Positions 1 to 5,954 are shown, numbered from the stretch's first letter. The stretch: 6,052 nucleotides of DNA from Halobacteriales archaeon QS_9_67_15 (GCA_003023165.1 PXSD01000059.1:6245-12296), one strand, 5' to 3'. The notes: generated by a model from the sequence alone, not told the origin. Numbers and translations: made by a program.

Positions 1-465
1 CGCCGCCCGCGAGAAGCCGGGGACGAACCGCGTCGCCGACAGCACCGCCTCGTTGAACGGGTCTGCGCTCGACCGCGTCTCCGACGGCGTAACCGAACTC
101 ACGAGCGAGACGCCGCGCACGCGGTCGGGCACGGCGTGGGCGCAGGCCATCGCGTGGGGGCCGCCGCCGGAGAAGCCCACGACGCCGAAGCGCTCGATAC
201 CGAGGCGGTCCGCGAGTGCGCACACGTCGTCGGGCCAGTCGAGCAGGCGGCGACCGGCCTGGAAGTCGGAGCCGCCGAAGCCGGGTCGGTCCGGTGCGAC
301 GAGACGGATGCCGCGGTCGCTGGCCTCGTCGGCGGCGAGCGACCACATCAGTCGCGACCCGACGACGCCGTGGAAGCAGAACACCGGCGTTCCGTCGGGG
401 TCGCCGTGCTCCGCGTACGCGAGCGTTCGACCGTCCGGGAGGTCGATCGTCGACGGCTCGTTCAT
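1..465 (-). CDS. Alpha/beta hydrolase, N-terminal part (cut by window edge)
   Basis: This is a serine hydrolase of the alpha/beta-fold superfamily, probably cytoplasmic; its substrate cannot be told. Reading the minus strand from the ATG at 465 gives 155 codons without a stop, and the frame leaves the window at base 1. Visible landmarks are FHG at residues 31-33 (oxyanion-hole region after the first core strand), APDRPGFGGSD at about 57-67, and the nucleophile elbow GFSGG with the likely catalytic Ser at 99. The catalytic Asp and His would lie in the missing C-terminal part. The start is supported by a TATA-like element about 28 bases upstream, which predicts a leaderless mRNA. The protein begins MNEPSTIDLPDGRTLAY, the usual N-terminal beta-hairpin of these enzymes. 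The superfamily is secure. Esterase, haloperoxidase-like or other specificities are all possible. Confidence 0.9.
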   Translation of the reverse strand, partial: MNEPSTIDLPDGRTLAYAEHGDPDGTPVFCFHGVVGSRLMWSLAADEASDRGIRLVAPDRPGFGGSDFQAGRRLLDWPDDVCALADRLGIERFGVVGFSGGGPHAMACAHAVPDRVRGVSLVSSVTPSETRSSADPFNEAVLSATRFVPGFSRAA

Positions 466-480
466 GTGGATCTGGAAAAC

Positions 481-511
481 CGCTCCGCGTATAAACGGGT
501 ATCGCTCCGCG
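481..511. repeat. Pair of 9-base direct repeats flanking the hydrolase TATA box
   Basis: CGCTCCGCG occurs at 481-489 and again at 503-511, with start points 22 bases apart, about two helical turns. The TATA-like element (490-495) lies in the 13-base spacer. In direction of transcription (minus strand) one copy covers the BRE-upstream side and the other the region between TATA and start. This would suit a dimeric regulator binding over the promoter, but the regulatory role is inference from position only. Confidence 0.4.
490..495 (-). promoter_or_regulatory. TATA box for the alpha/beta hydrolase
   Basis: The minus strand reads TTTATA, centred about 28 bases before the hydrolase ATG at 465. 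That spacing places the transcription start at or next to the start codon, which is the common leaderless arrangement in haloarchaea. An ACCCG stretch just upstream on the minus strand sits where a BRE would be. The element is bracketed by two identical 9-base direct repeats, CGCTCCGCG, at 481-489 and 503-511. Confidence 0.65.
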
Positions 512-711
512 GTGTGGGGATCGCACGACTGCGTTCGACACAGCGTGCGCGAGTGGGAAGGCCACACTCGGCGAAAACGGGCACACCCTCGCAGCCACTG
601 TCGCCGTTGGAGCCGGACTGATTTCGCCGACGCTCTGTCCTCGGCGGATGCTTCCGGCGCACGATGTCTGTCCACACCGCCCGGAGTCGTCCGACTGGCT
701 CTCGGGCGGCC

Positions 712-725
712 CCCAACATATTGGG
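712..725 (+). promoter_or_regulatory. Inverted repeat over candidate promoter of the membrane protein/HTH pair
   Basis: The sequence CCCAACATATTGGG is an inverted repeat (CCCAA at 712-716, TTGGG at 721-725) around a CATA centre. Its A/T-rich core (CATATT, 717-722) is the best TATA-like element upstream of the ATG at 761, about 41 bases away, implying a leader of roughly 15 bases. Overlap of a palindrome with the presumed TATA box is a typical arrangement for a repressor operator. The downstream HTH_10 regulator could act here, but that is inference. Confidence 0.4.
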
Positions 726-760
726 CGAATACTGACTGCCACGGCCCGTGATTCGCCTGC

Positions 761-1240
761 ATGGCACTCGAAGACAGAGTTTCGATCGAACTGCCAGTCG
801 AAGACAGCAGTCTGACTCCGCTGTTCTACCTGTTCGTCGTGATTCCAACGGGGTTGGGGATGGCTCACCACGTCGACCATATCGTTCGCGGAAACCACGT
901 CGGCTGGCCGATCACCGCCAACGTGACCGCCTTCACGTACAGTCTGGCTATCTACCCCTTGCTCGGACTCAGCCTCTACCTGACGCTGACGAGGCGGGTT
1001 GACGCGCGGTACTGGGCCGGATTCTTCGCGTTCAATGCCGCGGTGCTGGCGTACGTTCACGTCAGCCCGTGGGCCGTCGAACCACCGCGAGACGTGATGG
1101 TGCCGTACGAGAGTCCGCTGGTCGGGTACGTCGCGTTCGCGGTCGTCCTCGCTCTCATCGCTTCCGTCGCTGTCGGGTCCGTGTACGGTGCTACACTGTG
1201 GTATCGCGGCGACTCGGACTCTGTCACCTCGGAACCGTGA
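761..1240 (+). CDS. Four-helix membrane protein with histidine cluster, unknown function
   Basis: This is a 159-residue integral membrane protein of unknown function. Four hydrophobic segments are visible at about residues 19-36, 54-76, 84-104 and 119-147. Between the first two is a conserved-looking stretch, HHVDHIVRGNHVGWP (36-50), with four histidines and an aspartate at the membrane edge; this could bind a metal or haem, but the ligands are a guess. The N-terminus (1-18) is hydrophilic, and the C-terminus ends in a short acidic tail. There is no signal peptide distinct from the first helix. The ATG has no obvious Shine-Dalgarno sequence but follows a candidate promoter at 712-725. The HTH_10 regulator gene begins 34 bases after the TGA on the same strand, so the two are probably co-transcribed and may work together. 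I do not recognise a characterised family member. Confidence 0.8.
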   Translation: MALEDRVSIELPVEDSSLTPLFYLFVVIPTGLGMAHHVDHIVRGNHVGWPITANVTAFTYSLAIYPLLGLSLYLTLTRRVDARYWAGFFAFNAAVLAYVHVSPWAVEPPRDVMVPYESPLVGYVAFAVVLALIASVAVGSVYGATLWYRGDSDSVTSEP

Positions 1241-1274
1241 TTTGCGGCATGAGCGGGGATTACAGCGGTGAGCG

Positions 1275-2006
1275 ATGACCCGCGAACCCGGGTTGCTCGA
1301 CGCCTTTATCGGATGGGCCGCCGAGCGTTGGCCGTATGCTGCGGACACAGCAACGCAGGCACCGGGAGCGGTGGTCGTGATCCGAGCGCGATTCCAGATG
1401 GAGTTGGCCGAGGACATCTGGGTCGACGAACTCTCGACTACCTTTCCGGCGGCGACGTTCAGACTGCTCACCGGCGTTCCAAATGGCGACCGGGTATTGG
1501 AGCTCGGGGAGGTACGCACCGAGACCCCCGAAGCGGTCAGCGAAGCGATCCGGAGCCACCACGACATCACCGCGTACGAGGCGGTGTTCACGAGCGACGA
1601 GCGGACCATCGCACAGTACGAGGCCGAAGAGAAGTCCCTCTACGAGTTCCTCCGGGAGTCCTCGCTCCCGCCGGAGTTCCCCGTCGTCGTCGAGGACGGC
1701 GTCATGGAGTACAGTCTGACAGCCACTCAGACACAGTTCGACGCCTTCTGCGAGGCCCTCGACGAGCGGGGCCGCCAGTACGAACTGCTCGCGTTGGTCC
1801 ACACCGACGAGGACGACACGTTGCTCACCGAGCGCCAGCGAGAGTGCCTCCAGGCCGCTTTAAACGAGGGATACTTCGATGTGCCACGGACGTGTACGCT
1901 GGCGGAACTATCGGACACGCTGGCTGTCGATAAATCGACCGCGAGCGAGACGATTCGCCGCGGTCAGGCCCGCGTTCTCGAAGAGTTCCTCGTAAATCGC
2001 GTATGA
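1275..2006 (+). CDS. HTH_10 (bacterio-opsin activator-type) transcription regulator
   Basis: This 243-residue protein is probably a cytoplasmic DNA-binding regulator. The C-terminal part from about residue 184 starts LTERQRECLQAALNEGYFDV and continues LAELSDTLAVDKSTASETIRR (209-229). This is the typical pattern of the HTH_10 domain shared by the haloarchaeal bacterio-opsin activator Bat and its many relatives. Residues about 32-175 form an alpha/beta region that looks like two similar halves, VVVIRARFQMELAEDIWVDE at 33-52 and a second starting near VVVEDGVMEYSLTATQ at 137-152; it may be a sensing or dimerisation module. The first 30 residues (a Trp/Ala-rich helix) are an extension compared with many family members, whose homology starts near the RARF segment. 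The ATG at 1275 is preceded by GGTGA at 1267-1271, a Shine-Dalgarno-like match with short spacing. It follows the membrane protein gene closely and may regulate it or read its signal. The target genes are unknown. Confidence 0.88.
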   Translation: MTREPGLLDAFIGWAAERWPYAADTATQAPGAVVVIRARFQMELAEDIWVDELSTTFPAATFRLLTGVPNGDRVLELGEVRTETPEAVSEAIRSHHDITAYEAVFTSDERTIAQYEAEEKSLYEFLRESSLPPEFPVVVEDGVMEYSLTATQTQFDAFCEALDERGRQYELLALVHTDEDDTLLTERQRECLQAALNEGYFDVPRTCTLAELSDTLAVDKSTASETIRRGQARVLEEFLVNRV

Positions 2007-2434
2007 ATCGACCGAGTGTCTCCGGCTGCGACTCCCATCACGTCCGAATCAGATTTGCGTGTGGGGCAGTCACCAGCCGTGTCAGGCCACAATGAACTGA
2101 TACTGCCGGCTGTAGGTCTGTCACGAATTTCGCCACCCCGGGGCGGCGAATATCTTCACGAAGGTACAGCCGGCAGTATGAGTAGCGCTCGTCGGCTTGG
2201 GGCCGGCGCACCCGTCCCGCTCGTCTCGGCTGATAGTTGCCTACTGAGAATCGGTTTCGCGGACTGTATTGTCACATCCGGAACTCACGCCGGCGTGGCA
2301 GCGCGGAATGCGACGGGGACCGTCTATTGGTTGGTCGCGCACGCACGCATCGCCAGCCGCCGTCGATGGCGCTGCCTGACACTCGTTCACAGCGGACCGA
2401 CACGCCTACGTTCGGCCGTCGAGAATCGCCGACC
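2007..2434. other. 428-base intergenic region upstream of serS
   Basis: No convincing gene lies between the HTH_10 stop and the SerRS ATG. The left half holds the 88-base palindrome at 2096-2183. The rest (2184-2434) shows no tRNA-like cloverleaf and no clear TATA box at the leaderless distance from the serS start. Frames open through it give Arg/Ser-rich peptides without the acidic character of haloarchaeal proteins. One is in phase with serS and could extend it by 66 residues from an ATG at 2237, but that extension has no counterpart in SerRS. The serS promoter must lie somewhere here, which would give serS an unusually long leader or a promoter that I cannot recognise. Confidence 0.55.
2096..2183. 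repeat. 88-base concentric imperfect palindrome with perfect 15-base arms
   Basis: The outer arms are exact reverse complements: ATACTGCCGGCTGTA at 2100-2114 and TACAGCCGGCAGTAT at 2165-2179. After one mismatch, three more flanking pairs match (2096-2098 with 2181-2183). Inside are TTCGCC (2129-2134) with GGCGAA (2145-2150), and CCCCGGGG at 2136-2143 in the centre. All arms share one symmetry axis between 2139 and 2140. Counting by hand, 34 of the 44 opposing positions are complementary. A 7-base direct repeat, TCACGAA, is also present at 2121-2127 and 2156-2162. No target-site duplication is evident next to the arms. It could be a MITE-like non-autonomous element, a structured RNA or terminator after the HTH_10 gene, or a large protein-binding site. 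Confidence 0.75.
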
Positions 2435-3817
2435 ATGTTACGCAGGCAGTTCGTCCGGGAGAACCCCGAGACGGTCCGCGACGCCGTCGAGCGCAAGGGC
2501 GTCACGGGCGTCGACGTCGACGAGATACTGGAGATAGACGAGGAGTGGCGCGAGCTCAAGTCCCGCGGCGACGGGCTCCGCCACGAGCGCAACGAGGTCT
2601 CCAGCGACATCGGCGAACTCAAACAGGCCGGTAAGGAGGAGGAGGCACAGGCGGCCATCGAACGGTCCCAGGAGCTCAAAGCAGAGCTCCAGCGGGTCGA
2701 GGAGCGCGCGGACGAACTCGAAGACGAACTCGAACAGCGGCTGCTCGAGGTCCCGAACGTCCCACACGAGTCGGTCCCCACGGGCGAGGACGAGAGCGAC
2801 AACGTCGAGCGCTACCGCGAGGGGTTCGATGACCTCCGCGTCGACCCCGCCGACGTGACACCTCACTACGACATCGGCGAAGAGCTCGATATCCTCGACT
2901 TCGAGCGCGGCGCGAAGGTCTCCGGGGGTGGGTTCCAGTTCGTCAAGGGCGACGGCGCGAAGCTGGAGCGGGCGCTGATCCAGTTCTTCCTCGACGTTCA
3001 CGAGAAGCAGGACTACGTCGAGGTCGCACCGCCGATCCCGGTCAACTCCGCGTCGATGCGCGGGACGGGACAGCTCCCGAAGTTCGCGGCGGACGCCTAC
3101 CGCGTCAGCGCCCGGCAGGCGGACGACTACGACGACGACGACCTGTGGCTGCTGCCCACTGCGGAGGTACCCGTCACCAACATGTACCGCGACGAGATCC
3201 TGCTGGACGACGACCTCCCCGTGAAACATCAGGCGTTCTCGCCGAACTTCCGCCGCGAGGCCGGCGAACACGGGACGGAGACGCGCGGCTACGTCCGCGT
3301 CCACCAGTTCAACAAGGTCGAACTCGTCAACTTCGTCCGCCCGGAGAACTCCTACGACCGCCTCGAAGCGCTGCTCGGCGAGGCCGAGGAGGTCCTCGGG
3401 CGTCTCGGTTTGCCCTACCGCGTCCTCGACATGTGCACCGGCGACATGGGCTTCACGCAGGCCAAGAAGTACGACATCGAGGTGTGGGCCCCCGGCGACG
3501 ACATGGACGACGGCCCCGACGTAGGCGGTCGCTGGCTGGAAGTCTCCTCAGTGTCGAACTTCGAGGACTTCCAGGCGCGGCGCGCGGGCCTGCGCTACCG
3601 GCCCGAGCGCCACGAGTCGGCCGAGTACCTCCACACGCTCAACGGGAGCGGCGTCGCCGTCCCGCGCGTGATGGTCGCCATCATGGAGTACTACCAGAAC
3701 GACGACGGCACGGTCACCGTGCCCGAGGCGCTCCAGTCGTACATGGACGGCCAGGAGGTCATCGAGGGCCACGAACCCATCGGCGAGAGCGCCGTCGGTG
3801 CCGGCGACAAGGAGTGA
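2435..3817 (+). CDS. serS: Seryl-tRNA synthetase (SerRS), bacterial type
   Basis: This cytoplasmic class II aminoacyl-tRNA synthetase activates serine with ATP and charges tRNA-Ser (and tRNA-Sec where present). The 460-residue length from the ATG at 2435 fits the family. The N-terminus, MLRRQFVRENPETVRDAVER, is the canonical SerRS beginning and decides the start over the in-phase ATG at 2237. Residues about 30-105 are charged heptad-like helices forming the antiparallel coiled-coil arm that grips the long variable arm of tRNA-Ser. The catalytic core carries TAE at 242-244 (serine-binding loop), class II motif 2 with FRREAG at 272-277, and motif 3 with NGSGVAVPR at 403-411, whose Arg 411 contacts ATP. 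It is the common bacterial/eukaryal-like type, not the rare methanogen type, as known for other haloarchaea. The gene stands alone, after a long non-coding region and convergent with the NTF2-like gene 9 bases further on. Confidence 0.97.
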   Translation: MLRRQFVRENPETVRDAVERKGVTGVDVDEILEIDEEWRELKSRGDGLRHERNEVSSDIGELKQAGKEEEAQAAIERSQELKAELQRVEERADELEDELEQRLLEVPNVPHESVPTGEDESDNVERYREGFDDLRVDPADVTPHYDIGEELDILDFERGAKVSGGGFQFVKGDGAKLERALIQFFLDVHEKQDYVEVAPPIPVNSASMRGTGQLPKFAADAYRVSARQADDYDDDDLWLLPTAEVPVTNMYRDEILLDDDLPVKHQAFSPNFRREAGEHGTETRGYVRVHQFNKVELVNFVRPENSYDRLEALLGEAEEVLGRLGLPYRVLDMCTGDMGFTQAKKYDIEVWAPGDDMDDGPDVGGRWLEVSSVSNFEDFQARRAGLRYRPERHESAEYLHTLNGSGVAVPRVMVAIMEYYQNDDGTVTVPEALQSYMDGQEVIEGHEPIGESAVGAGDKE

Positions 3818-3826
3818 GCCGGACGG

Positions 3827-4219
3827 TCAGTCGGTGTAGGTCTCGATCCGCCGGATCTCGCCGTCGGCGACGGAAACCACGTCGACGAACCCGGTGATTC
3901 GATCCCCGTTGGCAGTCAGCAGGCGACCGCGCGCGGCGATGTTGGTCGGCTGGTCGTCGGTCGAGTCGCAGTCGGTGGGCCCCGCCGCGCTGTCGTCGTC
4001 GCTCCCGGTACCCCGGTAAACCGCGTCGATTCGGTGTTCGGTCTCTTTCTGCGTTCGTTCGTCGCGCATGAACGCGACGAACCGCCCCCGGCCCTCAAGA
4101 GTCAGATCCGGCCGGTCGTGAACGAACTCCGGCGCGAGGAGCGCCGCGAGCGCGTCGTAGTCGTGTTCGTCGAGCGCCCGGTAATAGGCGCGGGCGGCGG
4201 CGACTGTGCCGTCGGTCAT
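3827..4219 (-). CDS. NTF2/SnoaL-like small protein
   Basis: This 130-residue soluble protein belongs to the NTF2-like fold group (SnoaL-like, cone-shaped alpha+beta barrel). The N-terminal helix VAAARAYYRALDEHDYDALA followed by LLAPEFVHDRPDLTLEGRGRF is typical of it, as are the closing strands ITGFVDVVSVADGEIRRIE. These folds serve as small-molecule binding pockets or enzymes such as isomerases and cyclases; the specific role cannot be deduced. An acidic, low-complexity insertion (about residues 71-90: GTGSDDDSAAGPTDCDSTDD) separates two strands and is probably a halophilic surface loop. I chose the ATG at 4219 over an in-frame GTG at 4240, because the seven extra residues (SPPSAS-like) add no domain sequence. 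No clear TATA box lies upstream, so it may be transcribed with the peroxiredoxin-like gene 130 bases before it. Its TGA is 9 bases from the serS stop, tail to tail. Confidence 0.82.
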   Translation of the reverse strand: MTDGTVAAARAYYRALDEHDYDALAALLAPEFVHDRPDLTLEGRGRFVAFMRDERTQKETEHRIDAVYRGTGSDDDSAAGPTDCDSTDDQPTNIAARGRLLTANGDRITGFVDVVSVADGEIRRIETYTD

Positions 4220-4347
4220 GCTCGCGCTTGGCGGCGACACGACAAGAACACGGTGGTCGGACAGGTGTCACAGCGAACGGCGGTCCCACAGATGTCGCGG
4301 CGAACGACAGTCGGTCGGCTGTTGCAGGGACCGGCGGTCGCTCCCAC
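4216..4347 (-). CDS. Doubtful small cysteine-rich ORF (43 aa) before the NTF2-like gene
   Basis: The gap between the peroxiredoxin-like stop and the NTF2-like start holds a short minus-strand frame with a possible GTG start at 4347 and a TGA at 4218-4216. That TGA overlaps the downstream ATG as ATGA, the layout seen in translationally coupled genes. The 43-residue product would have five cysteines (8, 20, 26, 29, 37), including CDTC, in a stretch DICGTAVRCDTCPTTVFLSC that resembles a small zinc-binding protein. Against it, there is no ATG and no good ribosome binding site, and the product is arginine-rich with only two acidic residues. It could be a remnant or chance. Confidence 0.2.
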   Translation of the reverse strand: MGATAGPCNSRPTVVRRDICGTAVRCDTCPTTVFLSCRRQARA

Positions 4348-4349
4348 CG

Positions 4350-5807
4350 CTACCGACCGGGGATGTCCCAGTCGGCTCGCTCGTCGGATTCCGTGTCGTC
4401 GTCGCCCTCGGTCGGGTCCGCGAGGTCGAGTTCCTCGACATCGTCGTCGCTCTCGTCGGCGGCGTCGGCGGAGCCGGCGGAACCGACGGGAGCGGCGGGC
4501 GTCCCACTCTCGTCACTGCTCGTCGCCGATTGTTCGGCTTCGGACGCGTTCTCGCCCCCGTCCGACGGTCCGCCCGCCGATCCACCGCGGTAGAGCGGGT
4601 CCGACCCGGTGGCTCCCGCACCGCTCGGATGGCCGTCGCTCGCGGAACCGCCTCCCGCGTCCTCGCCCGCGCCGTCAGTCGTCTCCCGCTCCCCGGTGCC
4701 GTCCGCGTTAGCTTCGACCGCGTCGAGGTCCATCTCCAGGCCCCCCTCGACCGTATCGCCGTCCACGGTCGATTCGTCGGTGTCGTCCGCGTCCGCGGCG
4801 ACGGCCGCGTCCAGATCGGCGTCGTCCACTCCGAGAGCCGTGTCGGCGGCTGCTCCGTCCCCGTCGCGCCAGTCGTACCCCTCGTCCTCGCCCGCTGGGT
4901 CCACGGCGACCGACTCGCCGAGCTCGACCCCGTCGTCGGTCAGTGTGAACGCCTCCGGATCGGATGGTTCCGGGAGTTCCGCGGCGGTGTCGAGGAGTCG
5001 CTCGGCGTCCTCGCGGTACTGCGTTCCCTGTTTGCCGCGGCCGCTGGCGAACGCGTCGGCCGAGTCGGCGAGCCAGCTCGCGGCGTGCGAGAGCGTGTCC
5101 GCTTTCTCCTCGGTTCGGTCGGCGACCGCCTCGAAGTCGCCGGTCTCGGCGAACCGGACGGCGGTGTCGAAGTGGTCCGCCGCGGTCCTGAACGCCGGCT
5201 CCGCCGCCTCGAAGCCGTTCCGGGCGGCCAGCCACTCGCGCTCCTCGTAGTCGGCCATCGCCGCCCTGAACGCCTCGCGGCCCTCGACGTAGTGGTCGTG
5301 GCCGACGCGGTAGCGCTCGATGGCGGTGTCGTCCCCGCCGATGTCGCCGACCGCCTGCTTGACCGGCGCGACGTCGACCTCCGTCTCGAGGTCATCGGTC
5401 GCCCACGCGTACTGGACGACGCCGCGGTGGTCGACGACGAAGACGGCGCGCTGAACCAGTCGTTCGCCGAGGTCCGTCTCCGTCGTCACGTCGTACGCCG
5501 TCGCGGCCGCTCGTTCGCTGTCGCTCAACAGGGGGACCTGCAAACCGTACCGCTCCGCGAACGCCTCGTGGCTGTAGGTGCTGTCCGGCGAGACGGCGAA
5601 AACGGAGACGTCTTTCTGCATCGTGAAGAGGTCCAGGTCGCCGAGGTCGGAGGCCTGCATCGTGCAGGCGGGGTTGAAATCCGCCGGGTAGAAGGCGAGG
5701 ACGACGATCCCCTCGCCGACGTACTCGCCGAGGTCGATCCGCCGCCGCTCGCCGTCGATGTACGCTGGCAGGCTAACCGCCGGCGCGTCCTCCCCTTCCG
5801 AAACCAT
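4350..5807 (-). CDS. Peroxiredoxin-like domain fused to helical region and long acidic tail
   Basis: This 485-residue protein has three parts. Residues 1-155 are an AhpC/TSA (Bcp-like) thioredoxin-fold peroxiredoxin, expected to reduce peroxides in the cytoplasm. It shows FYPADFNPACT (39-49) with the peroxidatic Cys 48, SPDSTYSHEAFAERYGLQVP (73-92), and QRAVFVVD, where Arg 120 matches the conserved active-site Arg. Cys 48 is the only cysteine, so any enzyme would be 1-Cys type. The usual Thr/Ser of PxxxTxxC is Asn 45. Residues about 160-275 are alpha-helical and rich in Ala, Glu and aromatic residues, TPR-like in look. Residues about 280-485 are low-complexity Asp/Glu/Gly/Ser/Ala, probably disordered, ending in the distinct DWDIPGR. 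There is a TATA-like element 27 bases before the ATG and AGGAG at 5815-5811. The N-terminal domain is secure; the role of the rest is unknown. Confidence 0.88.
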   Translation of the reverse strand: MVSEGEDAPAVSLPAYIDGERRRIDLGEYVGEGIVVLAFYPADFNPACTMQASDLGDLDLFTMQKDVSVFAVSPDSTYSHEAFAERYGLQVPLLSDSERAAATAYDVTTETDLGERLVQRAVFVVDHRGVVQYAWATDDLETEVDVAPVKQAVGDIGGDDTAIERYRVGHDHYVEGREAFRAAMADYEEREWLAARNGFEAAEPAFRTAADHFDTAVRFAETGDFEAVADRTEEKADTLSHAASWLADSADAFASGRGKQGTQYREDAERLLDTAAELPEPSDPEAFTLTDDGVELGESVAVDPAGEDEGYDWRDGDGAAADTALGVDDADLDAAVAADADDTDESTVDGDTVEGGLEMDLDAVEANADGTGERETTDGAGEDAGGGSASDGHPSGAGATGSDPLYRGGSAGGPSDGGENASEAEQSATSSDESGTPAAPVGSAGSADAADESDDDVEELDLADPTEGDDDTESDERADWDIPGR

Positions 5808-5830
5808 CGTCTCCTGTTTTCGAGCTATCC

Positions 5831-5837
5831 TATTTAG
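5831..5837 (-). promoter_or_regulatory. TATA box for the peroxiredoxin-like gene
   Basis: The minus strand reads CTAAATA, centred 27 bases before the ATG at 5807. This is the spacing for a leaderless haloarchaeal transcript. A Shine-Dalgarno-like AGGAG (minus strand 5815-5811) sits between the box and the ATG. If the transcript starts at the ATG, that motif would not be in the mRNA, so either it is coincidental or transcription starts a little further upstream. Confidence 0.6.
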
Positions 5838-5925
5838 ATGTTGGCAGCGTTTTCACGGAGCGAATCGGCCGGGGGCGCCGCCCGCACCGTCGACACCGCG
5901 TCCCGGCCGGCCGCGGTCCGAGCGG

Positions 5926-5931
5926 CTTTTG
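5926..5931 (+). promoter_or_regulatory. TATA-like element for the Tsr3 gene
   Basis: CTTTTG lies 27 bases before the GTG start at 5955 in an otherwise GC-rich stretch. This is the position expected for the promoter of a leaderless transcript. No Shine-Dalgarno motif is seen near the GTG, which agrees with a leaderless mRNA. Confidence 0.5.
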
Positions 5932-5954
5932 TCACCGGACCGAGTAGCGACCCC

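Larger units (their letters stand above)
466..760. other. Divergent intergenic region between hydrolase and membrane-protein gene
   Basis: These 295 bases separate two divergent genes. The left end carries the hydrolase promoter and the right end a probable promoter for the membrane protein/regulator pair. The middle holds a small potential hairpin, CGCCGA at 625-630 and TCGGCG at 641-646 with a 10-base loop. Open frames crossing this stretch are arginine-, serine- and proline-rich, lack the acidic bias of the real genes, and extend antisense into the neighbouring gene. I see no gene in it. Confidence 0.6.

Noticed and set aside
625..646. CGCCGA/TCGGCG hairpin as a terminator or regulatory RNA
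   Set aside because: A 6-base GC stem with a 10-base loop is expected by chance in this base composition, and no T-rich tract follows it.
462..848. 128-residue minus-strand frame across the hydrolase/membrane-protein gap
   Set aside because: It overlaps the membrane protein gene in antisense, is Arg-rich, and covers the hydrolase promoter. No motif supports it.
2237..2434. In-frame 66-residue N-terminal extension of SerRS
   Set aside because: The canonical SerRS N-terminus begins at the ATG at 2435. The extension is Arg/Ser-rich, not acidic, and has no counterpart in the family.
2007..2434. Possible tRNA gene near serS
   Set aside because: I looked for the T-arm GTTC pattern and a matching acceptor stem on both strands and found no cloverleaf.
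2016..2537. Plus-strand frame through the gap, including an ATG at 2178 just at the end of the palindrome
   Set aside because: The frame overlaps the start of serS by about 100 bases. Its composition (Arg/Ser/Ala, very few acidic residues) is that of non-coding DNA, and it shows no domain.
2438..3304. 288-residue minus-strand frame inside serS
   Set aside because: It is the antisense shadow of a certain gene. Its Val/Leu/Asp/Arg composition mirrors the serS codons.
4206..5837. 543-residue plus-strand open frame covering the whole peroxiredoxin-like gene and beyond
   Set aside because: It is antisense to a gene with a clear domain and promoter. Its product is Arg/Val/Leu-rich without domain motifs and without the acidic bias of haloarchaeal proteins. 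Long antisense frames are common in GC-rich coding DNA.
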